Part shown: piece by piece, positions 47,018 through 58,148 of the stretch
Layout of the letters: every line of letters begins with the position of its first letter
How positions within the stretch are numbered: the first letter of the stretch is position 1
Made by a program: the position numbers and the translations under genes
The notes under the pieces: generated by a model
The model's database searches: none
What the model saw: the letters and a program-made list of their open reading frames with translations, nothing else
What the model was told of the DNA's origin: nothing
NCBI GenBank assembly: GCA_025716815.1
Contig: JAIXMN010000012.1
Coordinates: forward strand, 620,001 to 684,000
Source of the DNA: Dichotomocladium elegans
Lineage: Eukaryota > Mucoromycota > Mucoromycetes > Mucorales > Lichtheimiaceae
Reading direction: 5' to 3'
Length of the DNA: 64,000 nt

Positions 47018-47836
47018 TTAGTTCGAGCGGAGGGCTTTCTCAAGAACAGTTTCACTGTCCACCTAGCGGAATAAGAAAAAGAGTGTGTAAGTGAAAGCGC
47101 TGCGGGAGAGGGAGAATGCGCATGTGTGTCCCACGAAAAAACTGCGCCCCGACTGCGCTCTATTTTTTTTGGAGTGGTGTTGATATCAATCGATAACATA
47201 CCTCAGAGAAGTCTGTGCCCTGGACCTCGATCGCCAAGCCAACAAGCTGCTTGCGGATCGCATCCTTGCTGGAAGCATAAAGCATCTTTGCGCGCACCTT
47301 GGCCACATCGGGAATCCTAAGTCCGAGGACGGGTTGAGTATTTTGTTTTATTCGTTGCAGAAGGGAAAGCGTTCGCGCCTTTCCACCTTGAGACGCACAC
47401 ACGCATCGGAGCTTACCAAGAGTAGAAGACAATCTTGTTTCTCATCCCCTCACCAGGCTTCTCGTACTCGAAGTCAAAGACAGCATAGCGCGGTTCGCTC
47501 TCGGGCAAGCAAGCCAAAAAGTCATCGTAGCCGCCCGTCTCGGCTGCCTTCTCGACCACAATCTCTCGGTGATCATCTAGACGTGATCATCATATGAGTT
47601 AAACTGCGTGTGCATATTCTATATATTCCTTCAGCAAGCTCAAAGTTTTTACCCGACAACTTGAAGATAATGTACTTGTACTTCTTACGAAGCTTGAACT
47701 CGTTATAGAGTTCAACGCACTGATCGTTGACGCCAACGCCGGAAGACTAAAGATATGCTTTAGTTTCTCCACCTCTTCCCCCTTCTTCATCTCGTCCGTC
47801 CGCTCATCATCTCCTTCTCCCTTGTCGCCTCACCAT
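47018..47836 (-). CDS. COF1: Cofilin / actin-depolymerising factor
   Basis: Five exons on the minus strand: 47836-47834 (ATG only), 47746-47653, 47576-47417, 47316-47202 and 47062-47018; 138 residues. It reads [43 protein letters not shown], then [20 protein letters not shown], the actin-binding long helix, and ends [11 protein letters not shown]. Length and layout match fungal cofilins, including the serine after the start Met and the ATG-only first exon seen in other fungal cofilin genes. It severs and depolymerises actin filaments in the cytoplasm. All introns are GT-AG. Confidence 0.95.
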
Positions 47837-48070
47837 CTTTGAAGTAATGAGTTTGGAGCAGAAGAAAAAGAAAAGGTGAGATGGGAAAAGAGATGGGCTC
47901 TTTTTTACAAACCCCCCCCGTCGCGCGTCAGACGTCTAAAAATGGGCTGACTTTCGATTGTATCGGCTTGGGGGACGGGGGGGGGAGAGAGAGCGAGGAG
48001 CGAGTTGGGGGAGGAGGGCTAGCGTATTTTCCCTTCCAATGCTTTACTAGGAAAAAGGAAAGTTTATTGT

Positions 48071-49577
48071 CTAGTCCATGTCCTCTTCATATTCGTAGTC
48101 TTCATCCTCATATTCATATTCGTTAGCATTATCGCCGAACTCAATGCTCACAATCCCATTATAGATGATATAAGCAAGGAGGAACGTAAACCCCCCTGCA
48201 ATGGACCATATCCTTTTGCGTTCAAAGTCCATTTGTGCTTCCGTCTTGGTCTTCTTGTTGTCAGCATCGTCATTTCCCATATAGGCCATAACATCGTGTT
48301 TAATACTGCTTAGGTAGGCCCGCGGGCTATTCCAGAACGTTCGCCACTGGGAAGGAACGTTCTGAGCCGCCTCCGAATGGACGTGCTCCGCCGAGAAGAA
48401 CCTTTCTTTCATGCGATCACAATATTGAGCGAGGCGGGGGTACTCGTTCGTAAGAATGTGCTGTAACCGTCTGTGCGCAAGGTCTGGATAGAGGTGAAGT
48501 GCAAGATAGCCAAAGACGATGCAATCCAACGTACTTGGGCTTTATTGGAAAAGACTGGATCAGCCATCGCCCTCTTCCCAATCTTTTTTTCCATTCATCT
48601 ACTTACTTTTCGCCAAACATGTACAGTTTTTCACCTAACTGGTTATCAAGCACGCCGTATGTCTCACGCGCCAGCCGGTACATCTGCATCAAAGGTATTA
48701 GCAAAAACCAGAAGGGCGCAACCTCCCTTCTCATCCCCCATATTCATGACTTGCGTAGTGCCATCCTGTCCGCTGCAGTTCCTTCATTTCCTCCATCTCA
48801 TTTTGCGGCAGGCCTGTGTCGTCATCCGTGATTTCCACGTTGTACTTTGCCAAGCGCGCTTTGGCGTTGCTCTTTAGCTGAATAGGTACAAGATATCGAG
48901 AAGGGAATGGCAAGATTTCGGCATACGTCGGTCGAATATTCTTGACGAAGTTCGTCATGTCCGCATACCATGTGAATAACTATGAAAAACGAATACACTC
49001 TTTTCTTGTAAGTTCATTCACCCAGTAGTTTTACACCTCCAATCTTTTGTTGCTCTTTTCATCGTTACTTTACCATACAGTCCAGCAGTTTCTCTTGCGC
49101 TAATGCACTATAGCTATATAGATAGCGTATATGAAATGAGAAACATGGTATATCATTTGCGGGACTAACGGTGTCTATCTTTGTTTGGACTGGGGGAAGC
49201 CGTACATGTTCTAACAGCACAGTAGCTTTACTTACGCGATAAAGTCTGCTTTCTCTTTTGCTGTCAGGTCGCGGTTTCCGTCGAAATTACGCTTTGCGAG
49301 ATGAGCGAGAATGCGATCGACGCCGGCAACCCATGTCGCACCGTCCTTTAGAAGAGGTAGTTCACCTAATACAAAATGGCCGGTTGAGCAGCAAACTCGA
49401 CTAGGTTATTATTTCAGAGTGGCCCTTGCCTCGCTAACCTGTAGGACTATACTGAGGATCGTTCGCGTAAACGATAGTAAAATCAGCATTAACGAGTCTA
49501 AGGTAGGCCTCCACGACGATGCATTTCGGGTCAATGGAGGGAGCGTTAAGAGCCGGACTCCAGACGTAAAGTTGCAT
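48071..49577 (-). CDS. Metaxin/Tom37-like mitochondrial outer-membrane protein (SAM complex)
   Basis: Six exons: 49577-49439, 49365-49236, 49113-49074, 48979-48755, 48683-48607 and 48539-48071; 359 residues in frame. The N-terminal thioredoxin/GST-like part begins MQLYVWSPALNAPSIDPKC and has LPLLKDGATWVAGVDRILAH. The GST C-terminal part has LGEKLYMFGENPSTLDCIVF and GYLALHLYPDL. A single hydrophobic segment near the end (GGFTFLLAYIIYNGIV) followed by a very acidic tail suits a C-terminal membrane anchor. Metaxin/Sam37 proteins work in assembling beta-barrel proteins into the outer membrane. Intron 4 fits only as GC-AG (donor GCAAGT at 48754). Confidence 0.87.
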
Positions 49578-49757
49578 GCTTTTTTATAGAAGATAGTTTT
49601 TTATTGCTCTTGAAAGGGCAACCCGCAAGGCATTGATGATCCTCGTCCGGGGCCCGGATTTTTGCAAGTCAGTCACACACATGCGCACACACACACATAT
49701 ATTCAGAGCAGCTGTCACACAACAGGCGGGATTCACAGTTTTCCCAAATGAGTTACT

Positions 49758-51114
49758 TTATTTTCCGTTGCGGATGCTACGGGACGCAGTGCTAGCCGCG
49801 TCAGACTGAATACCGGTGCCAACAATGCTTCCCTGATTTCTAGTCTCGTCCAAATCCTTCTTGATTTCCTCCTCTAAATTTCGGATGTCCTCGATGGTCA
49901 TGCCGTACCATTGGTCCATCCAGCAGAACAATTGTCTAAGACAGTTTTGTCCTATATGTTAGCAACCCATGTCTCGTTCTCCGCCAGCAGCTGCTATATT
50001 GCCCATATTACCTATGGAATCTAATAAATAGGTTGTGGATAGTCTTGGCAAGGAAAGACTCGACTTTGCCTTGAATGCCGAACCATTTGAACTCAATGTA
50101 TACCAGCTTGTAGCAGGTCATGACCGGCTCACATGTCTTATACCATTCCTTCTCAGTCAGTGGACCACGTCCTGCCTTGACAGAGTGCACCAGCTTGGGG
50201 TCTTCCTGGGGCTTATACTCTTTGGGATCGACGGGATCATTAGCAACATCGATCATAATCACCTCGCGCTTCTTGAGGTCCGCCTCCGAAATATTGAGTG
50301 CATTGGGCAATTCGCCACGGGAATTGTCGACGTGCATGGTTTCGTAGACGATAGAAAAGTTGTCCTTCATGTAGCCGTTCTAATAAGGAAGATCGATTGG
50401 ACATAATGAGTGTCAGTTCCCACCCCCAAAAGAACACATTATTATCCCGTCAAATCGTCGATTTCCTGCAAGCGCTTACCTTGAGGACTACGAATTTTTT
50501 TGGATGTGTGTGAAGGAGGAGGACGAGGAAAGGGAGTGAGTATCATAAGCCGGTTCTTCTCGCATCAACCGAAATCCTCCCCCTTTTCCGACTATACACA
50601 TAAAAACCCCACCCCTTGCTTCTTTTTAGCATATACGCTTACCTGTTTTGCAGTAAGGATAAGCATTCCAAGCCTAGGTTAACGTAGCAAGCAACACCAC
50701 ATTTGTCCTTTAGTTTCTCTCATTGAAAAACCCGTTAGACAGAAAGAAACAACAACCCACCTCCTCATAGAGGTCTAACGCACCGGCTGGTGCAAGCGCG
50801 CGCACAAAGCCGGGGACTCGCGATGCCAAGCGGAAGATCTTGTATGTGTATTGGCCTTTTTCGCCAGATTCCTTTTCATAAGGCTCGTTTTTCAAAATCT
50901 CAACACCTTCACCGCCACCGGTCTGTTCCTTGGACGCCATGGCCGTTGCATACAGCTGACCTAAGGAATCAAAAACGAGATGAAAGGTTTAACCATCTAG
51001 AAAAAATGGCGGTGGTGCAATGACCTGATGAGGCCACTGGTATATTTGAAGCTCACCGATCTTGTACTCAGCCTCAGTACAGTTATTGATGACGCGGAAT
51101 TCTTTGATGAGCAT
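49758..51114 (-). CDS. Phosphatidylinositol transfer protein (class I PITP, START-like)
   Basis: Six exons: 51114-51057, 50960-50761, 50673-50643, 50487-50480 (8 nt), 50379-50012 and 49935-49758; 280 residues. It reads [100 protein letters not shown] and [19 protein letters not shown]. This is the complete PITP fold at the usual length of about 270 residues. The microexon supplies VLK between CKT and NGYM, exactly where the family requires three residues. The protein moves phosphatidylinositol and phosphatidylcholine between membranes. A short acidic and S/T-rich C-terminus follows. Confidence 0.93.
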
Positions 51115-53221
51115 GTCAGATGATGTAAAAGAGTAAAAGATGAGAGAAGAGAGGATTGCTGATTTGAAAGGGAGAAAAGAAGGCGGACAAAGTTTCCCGG
51201 GGCGTGTAGCGGTTGTGGTAGTGGTGGTTGGTGGAGGTTTGGTGGAAGTAATACGCTGGAAAAAAGGGGGTGGTTGTAGGTGGGTTTGAATGGATGGGTG
51301 GTGGCGGAATTTGAAGCCAATCCCGATCCTGACAGGTTCTTTGCGCCAAGTCCGCTAGAGCAATTGCGTCTCCCAAAACACACGAGCAGCCCATATGTAT
51401 ATTCTTTGAGTATAGTACGCATTGGCACTGTTTGCCCATATGCATAGGAATGAATACGCTGAGCTTATAGTTAAAAACCCCCTTTTTTGCTTTAATGACG
51501 GATTTTCTCTCGCGGTGTCACAGATTCTGATGCCCGTGTCACCAACCTCAGTAAAAAGCCATCTAATTGGCACAGAGGCAGCTATCCGAAAAGAGGAAAC
51601 CAACCGGCCCAGGAGTAAGATATCGAGCAAGAAATACCCAATCCTATAATTTGACCGGCGTATCAAGATTAGTGAATCATCTTCGCCTACGCTCGCATAT
51701 TTTTTTCAGCTCTTGCTGGCATGTATCTCCTCCCTTTTCACCCACACTCGGCGCATGTAGTGAAAAACTCATCTGTAGAAAAGGGGAGAATAAAGAACAG
51801 CCTACGCATCTTTTGTAGGCAGTGAGTACGCATATCTCCATTCCGTATAACATTGTAGGACAAATAGACGGTGGCAGGGACACATGTTGGCGGTGTTGTC
51901 CCCAGATCGATGGGTCGAAGATCAGCAAGATCCACTGCATGCGCCACTGTTACCTTATCCTCCTTCTATATATCCTCGCTGTATCTCCCTTCTGTCCCAC
52001 CTCCAGAAAAAAAAAAACTTGCTGACTTACAACGAACGGGTATTTATGCATATTTGCTTGCACCGTTCCAATTGATGGTGGATGAATTCGGAGGTCAATA
52101 CCTAGTAGCTATATGAGCTTGAGACGATCTCGAGTTATTGATTATCTATCGTAATCAAACCGGCGATGAACATATTAGCTACCGTCACTCCTCCGTGCCT
52201 GCTGCTAGGTTGCTTCAGTTGTTGCATTAGGAGAAGCAATATCCTCTTTTTTTTTTGAACAAAAACAGAAACGACAACCACACAATCTTCCCGTGACGGG
52301 GATAGACGCCCAGCTTTACGCGCACCTTTTTACAACCCCCTCACTCCTTCTCTCTTTTTCTCTCTCCCCTTACCCAATCTAGACAGGTATGTGATAATCT
52401 TTCACTCAAGCACATTTGACGTTCTGTGCTTTCATCGAGATCAGTTCGCCTTTGTGCGGTATGACAATCCCTCCCATGTCACGTGGGTAAAATTTCCTGT
52501 TCTGGCCTCAGCCTTAGGAAGCTTGAGGTCTACAGAGAAAAAATAGACCAGAAACCTGCTCAGACGGGCGTGATACAATAATGAAGAAGTCATAGCGTTT
52601 GATACCTTTTATGCTGAAAACAATTACTGTATCTTCTCGCCTGTCTCGTGCAATGATCGACTTATCAACTAAATCCAATTTTGAACAAACGGGTCATGCT
52701 TTCATTCTTGTCGGAGAGCATTTGTTCCATCATTTTCCCTCCTCTCTGGCGCAAAATATTTGAAATACGTTTACCAGGCGGATTCATGAATTAAAAGAAA
52801 TGTATAATATTTGATCTGATACGTCATGCGTCATGCCGCATAGTGTATATAGTGAAGAATACTACGTACTAGAATTGATGTGTAAATAGTAGAGATGTTA
52901 TATATGTGTATGGGCTGTGTTGTTGAGTGCGTGGAGTTGGGGTTGGCTGAAATAAGTAGATAAATAGAGTGAAAGAAAGTGCTTGTGTGGAAGAAGATAA
53001 GGCGAAGATGCTTTTCAATGAAACCTTGGTGCGTTTGTGTAAAGATAGGGGAGAGATGAAACTTAGAGCCGACTGCAGGGAGATATGAAGATAACCACGC
53101 GTACGCATATATATCGGAGAGAAAAATAAATAGGGCGATTAATGTGGACAATGAAAAAAAAAAGATGGTGTGTGCATGATGAAAAGGAAGGTAGAGCTAT
53201 AAAATAAAATTGAAAGAAGGC
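51115..53221. other. Intergenic between PITP and the WOPR regulator
   Basis: No gene recognised. Pyrimidine-rich stretches at about 51230-51290 and 52340-52385 (ending TCTAGACAG/GTATGTG) and an A run at 52008 are seen. The right end is the 3' flank of the WOPR gene. Confidence 0.5.
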
Positions 53222-54915
53222 TTAGTAGTATTGGACCTCATTTGCTTGCTGCTGTTGCTGTTGGGTTTGATGGTGGTGCAACATGGGGTGAAAATCTTTG
53301 GTAGGTGAAGGCATGAGTGCAGCGTGAGACGCTGCTACCGCTGCAACAGCGCCGACCGTGGCGGGACTCTCTGCACCATATCGACAAGAGGCGGCAGTTA
53401 GTGGGGGCGGGGGCGGAAAATAACTGGCTGTTGAGGAGGATACCGAGAGTGGCGAGCGATATTGCTCCGTGTTGTGCGACGATGGTGTCGTCACAGAAGG
53501 TCCTTGTGGTGTCGTATATTGTTGATGCTGCTGCTGCTGCTGCTGCCATAGCAGTGGCGTGTTTTCAATCGAGGATTTTCGATGCCGACCGTAGAAGGGG
53601 GATGGAGGCGGTGACTCTGCTACGAGATCTTGCTTCACGACAATAGGTCGTGTCGTGTCCATGGAGTGTGGTGGCGCTGGTGGCGGAGAGAGGGTTGCTG
53701 GATAAGGCACCGTCGATGCCGGCATGCTTGCGGTGGTGTACCTAAGCATAGGAACACTCATGTCATGTGGACGCATTTCATTTATTGCGTCGTTCGTGGC
53801 GATAGCGTCTTGGTGATGGTGGTGATGGTGCATGTCGGGTGGGTAGCCATTGGCCCCGTGCTGCGCACCGTTGCTGGTGTACGGCTCCATGTAGAAATGA
53901 TGTGAGCGGGCACATACACCGGGAGAGTTGCTGTCTACGCTAAAGCGGGACACCTTGTGCGTGGAGACTGGTCGCACAAGCTCGGTGCTGAAGGCTTCGG
54001 AGGCACGTCGACGCATCGGCGAATCTATTGGAGGTGGAGAAACACTAACGCTTTAAACAACTGTCGCAATGAGGCGTTTGTGAATTATATAAAAAACGCT
54101 TACGAGACGTCGGATAAAAAGAGTAAGGAGAAGACAGAGGCGAGACGATCATCTCCTTTCTTCTGTTCGGATGATGATCGGGCGAGGTGTTCATTGCATG
54201 CTCAGCCATGGGAGGAATTCGGAAACTCTGACGAAGCAGGAGTTCTGGAGCAATATCGAGGGCTGCAAGCTCTGGAATTGACGACGGTGTTCGGAGCCGG
54301 TTGTTGAGAACATCCTCTTTCGTGTAGTAGCTAATAAGGTGCTGCGCAGACCCGTTCACAATGACACTCATTGTCTTTTTGATCAGACCGCCCTTCTTGA
54401 AGTTGTAAGAGGTCGTAAGCGACCCGACGAGGGCTCGCTCACGGTTGCGATCCAGAGCGCTTCCAGATCCGTTGATTCCCTCGTCCTCCTCCTCTAACAC
54501 TTGGGGTGGCACTAACGGGTGATTGTAAGGATTGTATCCCTGGCTCGCGTTGTAGCTGATGGGGCGCCGCCTATCCTGTATTGAGTCGCGCCCGTCCAGC
54601 TCGCGATAGATGAGAAAGTTGCCGAGGATACGCGAAGGGCTCCAGATGTAGCCATCTGTCCAGCGCTTAATGCCTAAAAACATATATGCAAAGGGTATGA
54701 GCCCTGGGATACGGCTGTACGGCGGCAATAAAGAGAAATGCACCTGATTCTCTTTCGTCAAATACGTAGACAGTTCCTGATTTCACTGCACCTCTCTCTC
54801 GTTCTTGGAGACGGCGGTTGACCTTTGGCAAGATACCGCGCCGACAGGCCTCAAATACTAGCAAGGTGTCTGTTGTACTCTCGATAAACCCGTGGAATGT
54901 TTCGGTAGCGGGCAT
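53222..54915 (-). CDS. Gti1/Pac2-family (WOPR) transcription regulator
   Basis: Three exons: 54915-54744, 54673-54104 and 54024-53222; 514 residues. WOPR box A: ATETFHGFIESTTDTLLVFE, ACRRGILPKVNRRL, GTVYVFDERESGIKRWTDG, then WSPSRILGNFLIYREL. Box B: LTTSYNFKKGGLIKKTMSV and AQHLISYYTKEDVL. The C-terminal half is low-complexity: a His run near MHHHHHHQ, Pro-rich and Gln-rich stretches (CAG/CAA repeats at about 53240-53270 and 53523-53550). WOPR proteins (Wor1, Ryp1, Sge1, Pac2, Gti1) bind DNA and control morphology, conidiation or virulence programs in fungi; the role here is unknown. The long flanking non-coding DNA suits a developmental regulator. Confidence 0.95.
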
Positions 54916-57900
54916 GATTATATCGCGTAATAATTAGATTACAAAGTTAAAGAATGGGCAGAAAATAGTGGCGTGTCAAGAGAAAACAGCGAGCTTAAAA
55001 AGAGTATCCAAAGAGAATAGGAGAATGAGGGGAGTAAAGAGGAGAAGAAAAATAAAAAGATGTTAGTAAGAGAACTTGGTTATTTATTGGGGGAGGGGGA
55101 TTAAATAAGGTCGTTTTGAGAAACAATGGCTAGACAAAGGTAGCGAGAAAGGCGAAAGATGGCCAATGAGTGCTTGACGGACGTCGTCGTCGCGTAAAGA
55201 AACCAGGAATAAAAGCCCAGCCACATGCTTTCATTGACCCTGAATCGTTCCCTTATTGTTGCAAGCCTGTATATTGTAGTAGCAGTGATTGTAGGCAAAC
55301 GTCCATAGCGCAATATCCCTCATTTAGCAAGTTCCAACAAGCTGCCTATTTGGTCCTGTCGCATAAACTACGGAAGGGGGGTGATTGGAGAGAAGGAGGA
55401 GAAGGAGAAGGAGGAGAAAGAGGAGGAGGAGGAGGGTACCGGAGCAATTTTACAATTGATGATTTGGCGCTGACAGGGGAGAAAGAACGAGAATAAATCT
55501 GAAGGAGGAAAAAAGCCTGGATCGCCCATACAGACGTTGCCCCCTGATATATGTATGTACGCTCGCTCGCCTCTTCACTTGTTTGCGCGCACTCGTTTTC
55601 TATTCATTTAGCTCCAATACAGATTCTTTTCTAACAGATTTAAACAAGAAGATGCAGAAAATGGACTTAGAAAGGTTCTAGCCTAATCTAATGAACATCA
55701 AGACCTTTATACCTTAAGATTGTAGACGTACCTCATGGGTCGAAGCTATTGCGCTTATGGTCTTTATCATACGATTCTGTTGCCTTTTTTTCTTTCCCCG
55801 CATTCGTACTCACCATCATCCTCTTTATCTCCTCTCTCCAATGTAATTAGGGGAGAAAGGGATGGGGGACGGCCAGTTATCTTGATCCTGCACGGAATAT
55901 CCTTACATATTCATTTTCTCGAAACAACGTGGAAAGACGTTCTCCGTTTTTGCTTTTTCCCCTACATGAAGTGCTTTTGCTTTTGTTCTATGATGCTTCG
56001 TTTGCCTGTGCTCTTGCGGATAAGGGATTCAAAAATGGTGGTATTTTGGATTAAGGATATGTGTGTGCGGGTGTATATATATATTCTTTAAAAAATAATA
56101 GCCGAAATGCTAGCTTGTCTAAATAAAGCAAGCTATAGGGATGGGGGAGGGCCATATCTGTTTATTAATATTAGAGTCTCTATACCATCTGACAGCTTAT
56201 TTTACCTGTCATTCTTCCGCCTACAGCTGTGTGGCTTTTTCATTTATTTACTTTGTGCTTGTGAATGCGTACGCGTGTGTTTGCGTTAGTATGTGTGTGC
56301 GCATGCGCGTGGTAGCGCGCGTGTGAGTGCGAGTATGTATATGTGAAAGTGTATATGTAAGGACAAGATACAACAAGATGCACCTGATATCATAGTGCAC
56401 GTCCTCTAAAAAGCTATTCCCGTAAATTCGGTTAAACTTCTAGCGATGGGGGTTATCTGTTAAAGGAAAGAAGGGGGGGGGAGGAGGATTTACTGAGGAC
56501 AGTAATGTCTGACATAGTTAAGACAGAGGTTTCTTTAATTGAAGAACTTTACGGTACAATGCGTGCGTTGCATTAATTTAAATCCTAAATCAAAGAAAAG
56601 CAAAATTATATTTTGTACAAAAATGCCAAGCTCAAGAGCGAATATATGTGTCTGGCAAACGATTCTATTTTTCCTTGGCCACGTCTTCCATCTCAGTAAA
56701 GGGGAAGTGATTACGTTGATGCGATCAGCACGCAATCACATACACAAACATAGCGAAAATGCATCAGCGACTACCGTGGCAAACCCACGTTCAGAATAGG
56801 TGTGTAGAAGAAGGAGTTTTATTGGGGGTACAGAGGGACGGGGGGAGGATGATGATATAGATAGAGTGAGTGAGAAAGGTCGGCTCGGGCTAAAGTGTGA
56901 GTGAATAAGCATGCGAATCATAAATTAGGGAAGGGAAGTGAAGGGGGCTTTGATGGCCAGAAATTGGGGAATGGCACATGACGATAATAGAAACACGTCA
57001 AGGCCATTCATACACTCATACACATGGTCTTGTCGCTTATTAGTTCATCGCAAAGGGCCATCTACCTTATCCGATGCCCCTCACTCCTGTTCCAGTTGAT
57101 TTCAGAAGGTGCGCCGAAGGAATCAAGTGATAATGCATCTATATATTTGTCGAGTTACAGAATAAATCGGGATGATTACTGTTCTCCTATTTCGTTTTAC
57201 TGTACCTTTGCTTTTACTGCGTTGATGCTGGTCTGACATCGGAGAAGACTAGAACGTACTGTTGATTCGTGCAAACGATGATTCTCGAACTGCATGACAT
57301 GACGTAAAGAAGGTTTTTTTATTGCAGACTGTTTCAGGAGAAAGGTATTATTGATAACGTTTCAGTGAAATAGCGAAGTAAGAAATGGGGTTCTGAGAAC
57401 TCTCTAAGCGTGCGTTTGGATTTTTATCGATTTATCCAGATTGGGGTAGAGTGATAACACACTATCGCCACTATCGCTATTAATCGGTATTGGTAAAAAA
57501 AAAAGGAGATATGTCAATGGATCGCTGATTCAATCACGACCAGCTAACGCTCATCTCCTTACTCCTTCTTTTATTATGCTTCTATTTCGCAAGTCCTCTT
57601 CTTAGTGTAGCCGTGTACATGACTGAAGTAAACAGCTACATCGATGACATTACCAGAACAACAACATTAAAAAGCGCTTGATCATATACATTAAAGGTAT
57701 AGAATCCTATGAATCTACCACAAATATATGGATAAATAGATACCAGGAAGGGAGGGGAGAGGGGAACGAATTACACATCATTTATGCTTTATTAAACCAT
57801 TTTTTCTTTCTTCCCTTTATTTGGAGATTTTGGACGGAGTCGTGCGCTCTCGTACACTCCTATGGTATAATTGACGTAGGGCATAACCTTAACATGATAA

Positions 57901-58148
57901 CAAAAACCACAAAACCACTGAGGCTGTTCAGCATTTGCTTGATACAAACCAAGACGAGAGAAAAAAGGGGGGGTGGACAGATGGGGAAGAGATAGAGGAG
58001 GAGAAAGAAGAGTATGTCAGGTTCTGTAGGACTTGATTACTACGATGACTAATATGAGAATGGTGAGGAGCTGAGAAAGAATAAATGTACATATTATTGA
58101 TTAAAAATACAGCATGTATGTGTGTTAGTGAGTTCTGTACAATGTTCG
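54916..58148. other. Long intergenic stretch upstream of the WOPR gene
   Basis: 3.2 kb without a convincing gene. It contains a GGA/GAA-rich block (about 55378-55435), GT/GC-rich simple sequence (56255-56350), a G run (56474-56482) and AT-rich DNA. It probably holds the long promoter of the WOPR gene and the 3' end of the Zn2Cys6 gene. Confidence 0.5.

Noticed and set aside
55170..55496. 108-codon frame with a Gly/Glu-rich end
   Set aside because: The composition comes from a GGA-rich tract; no homology or splice support.
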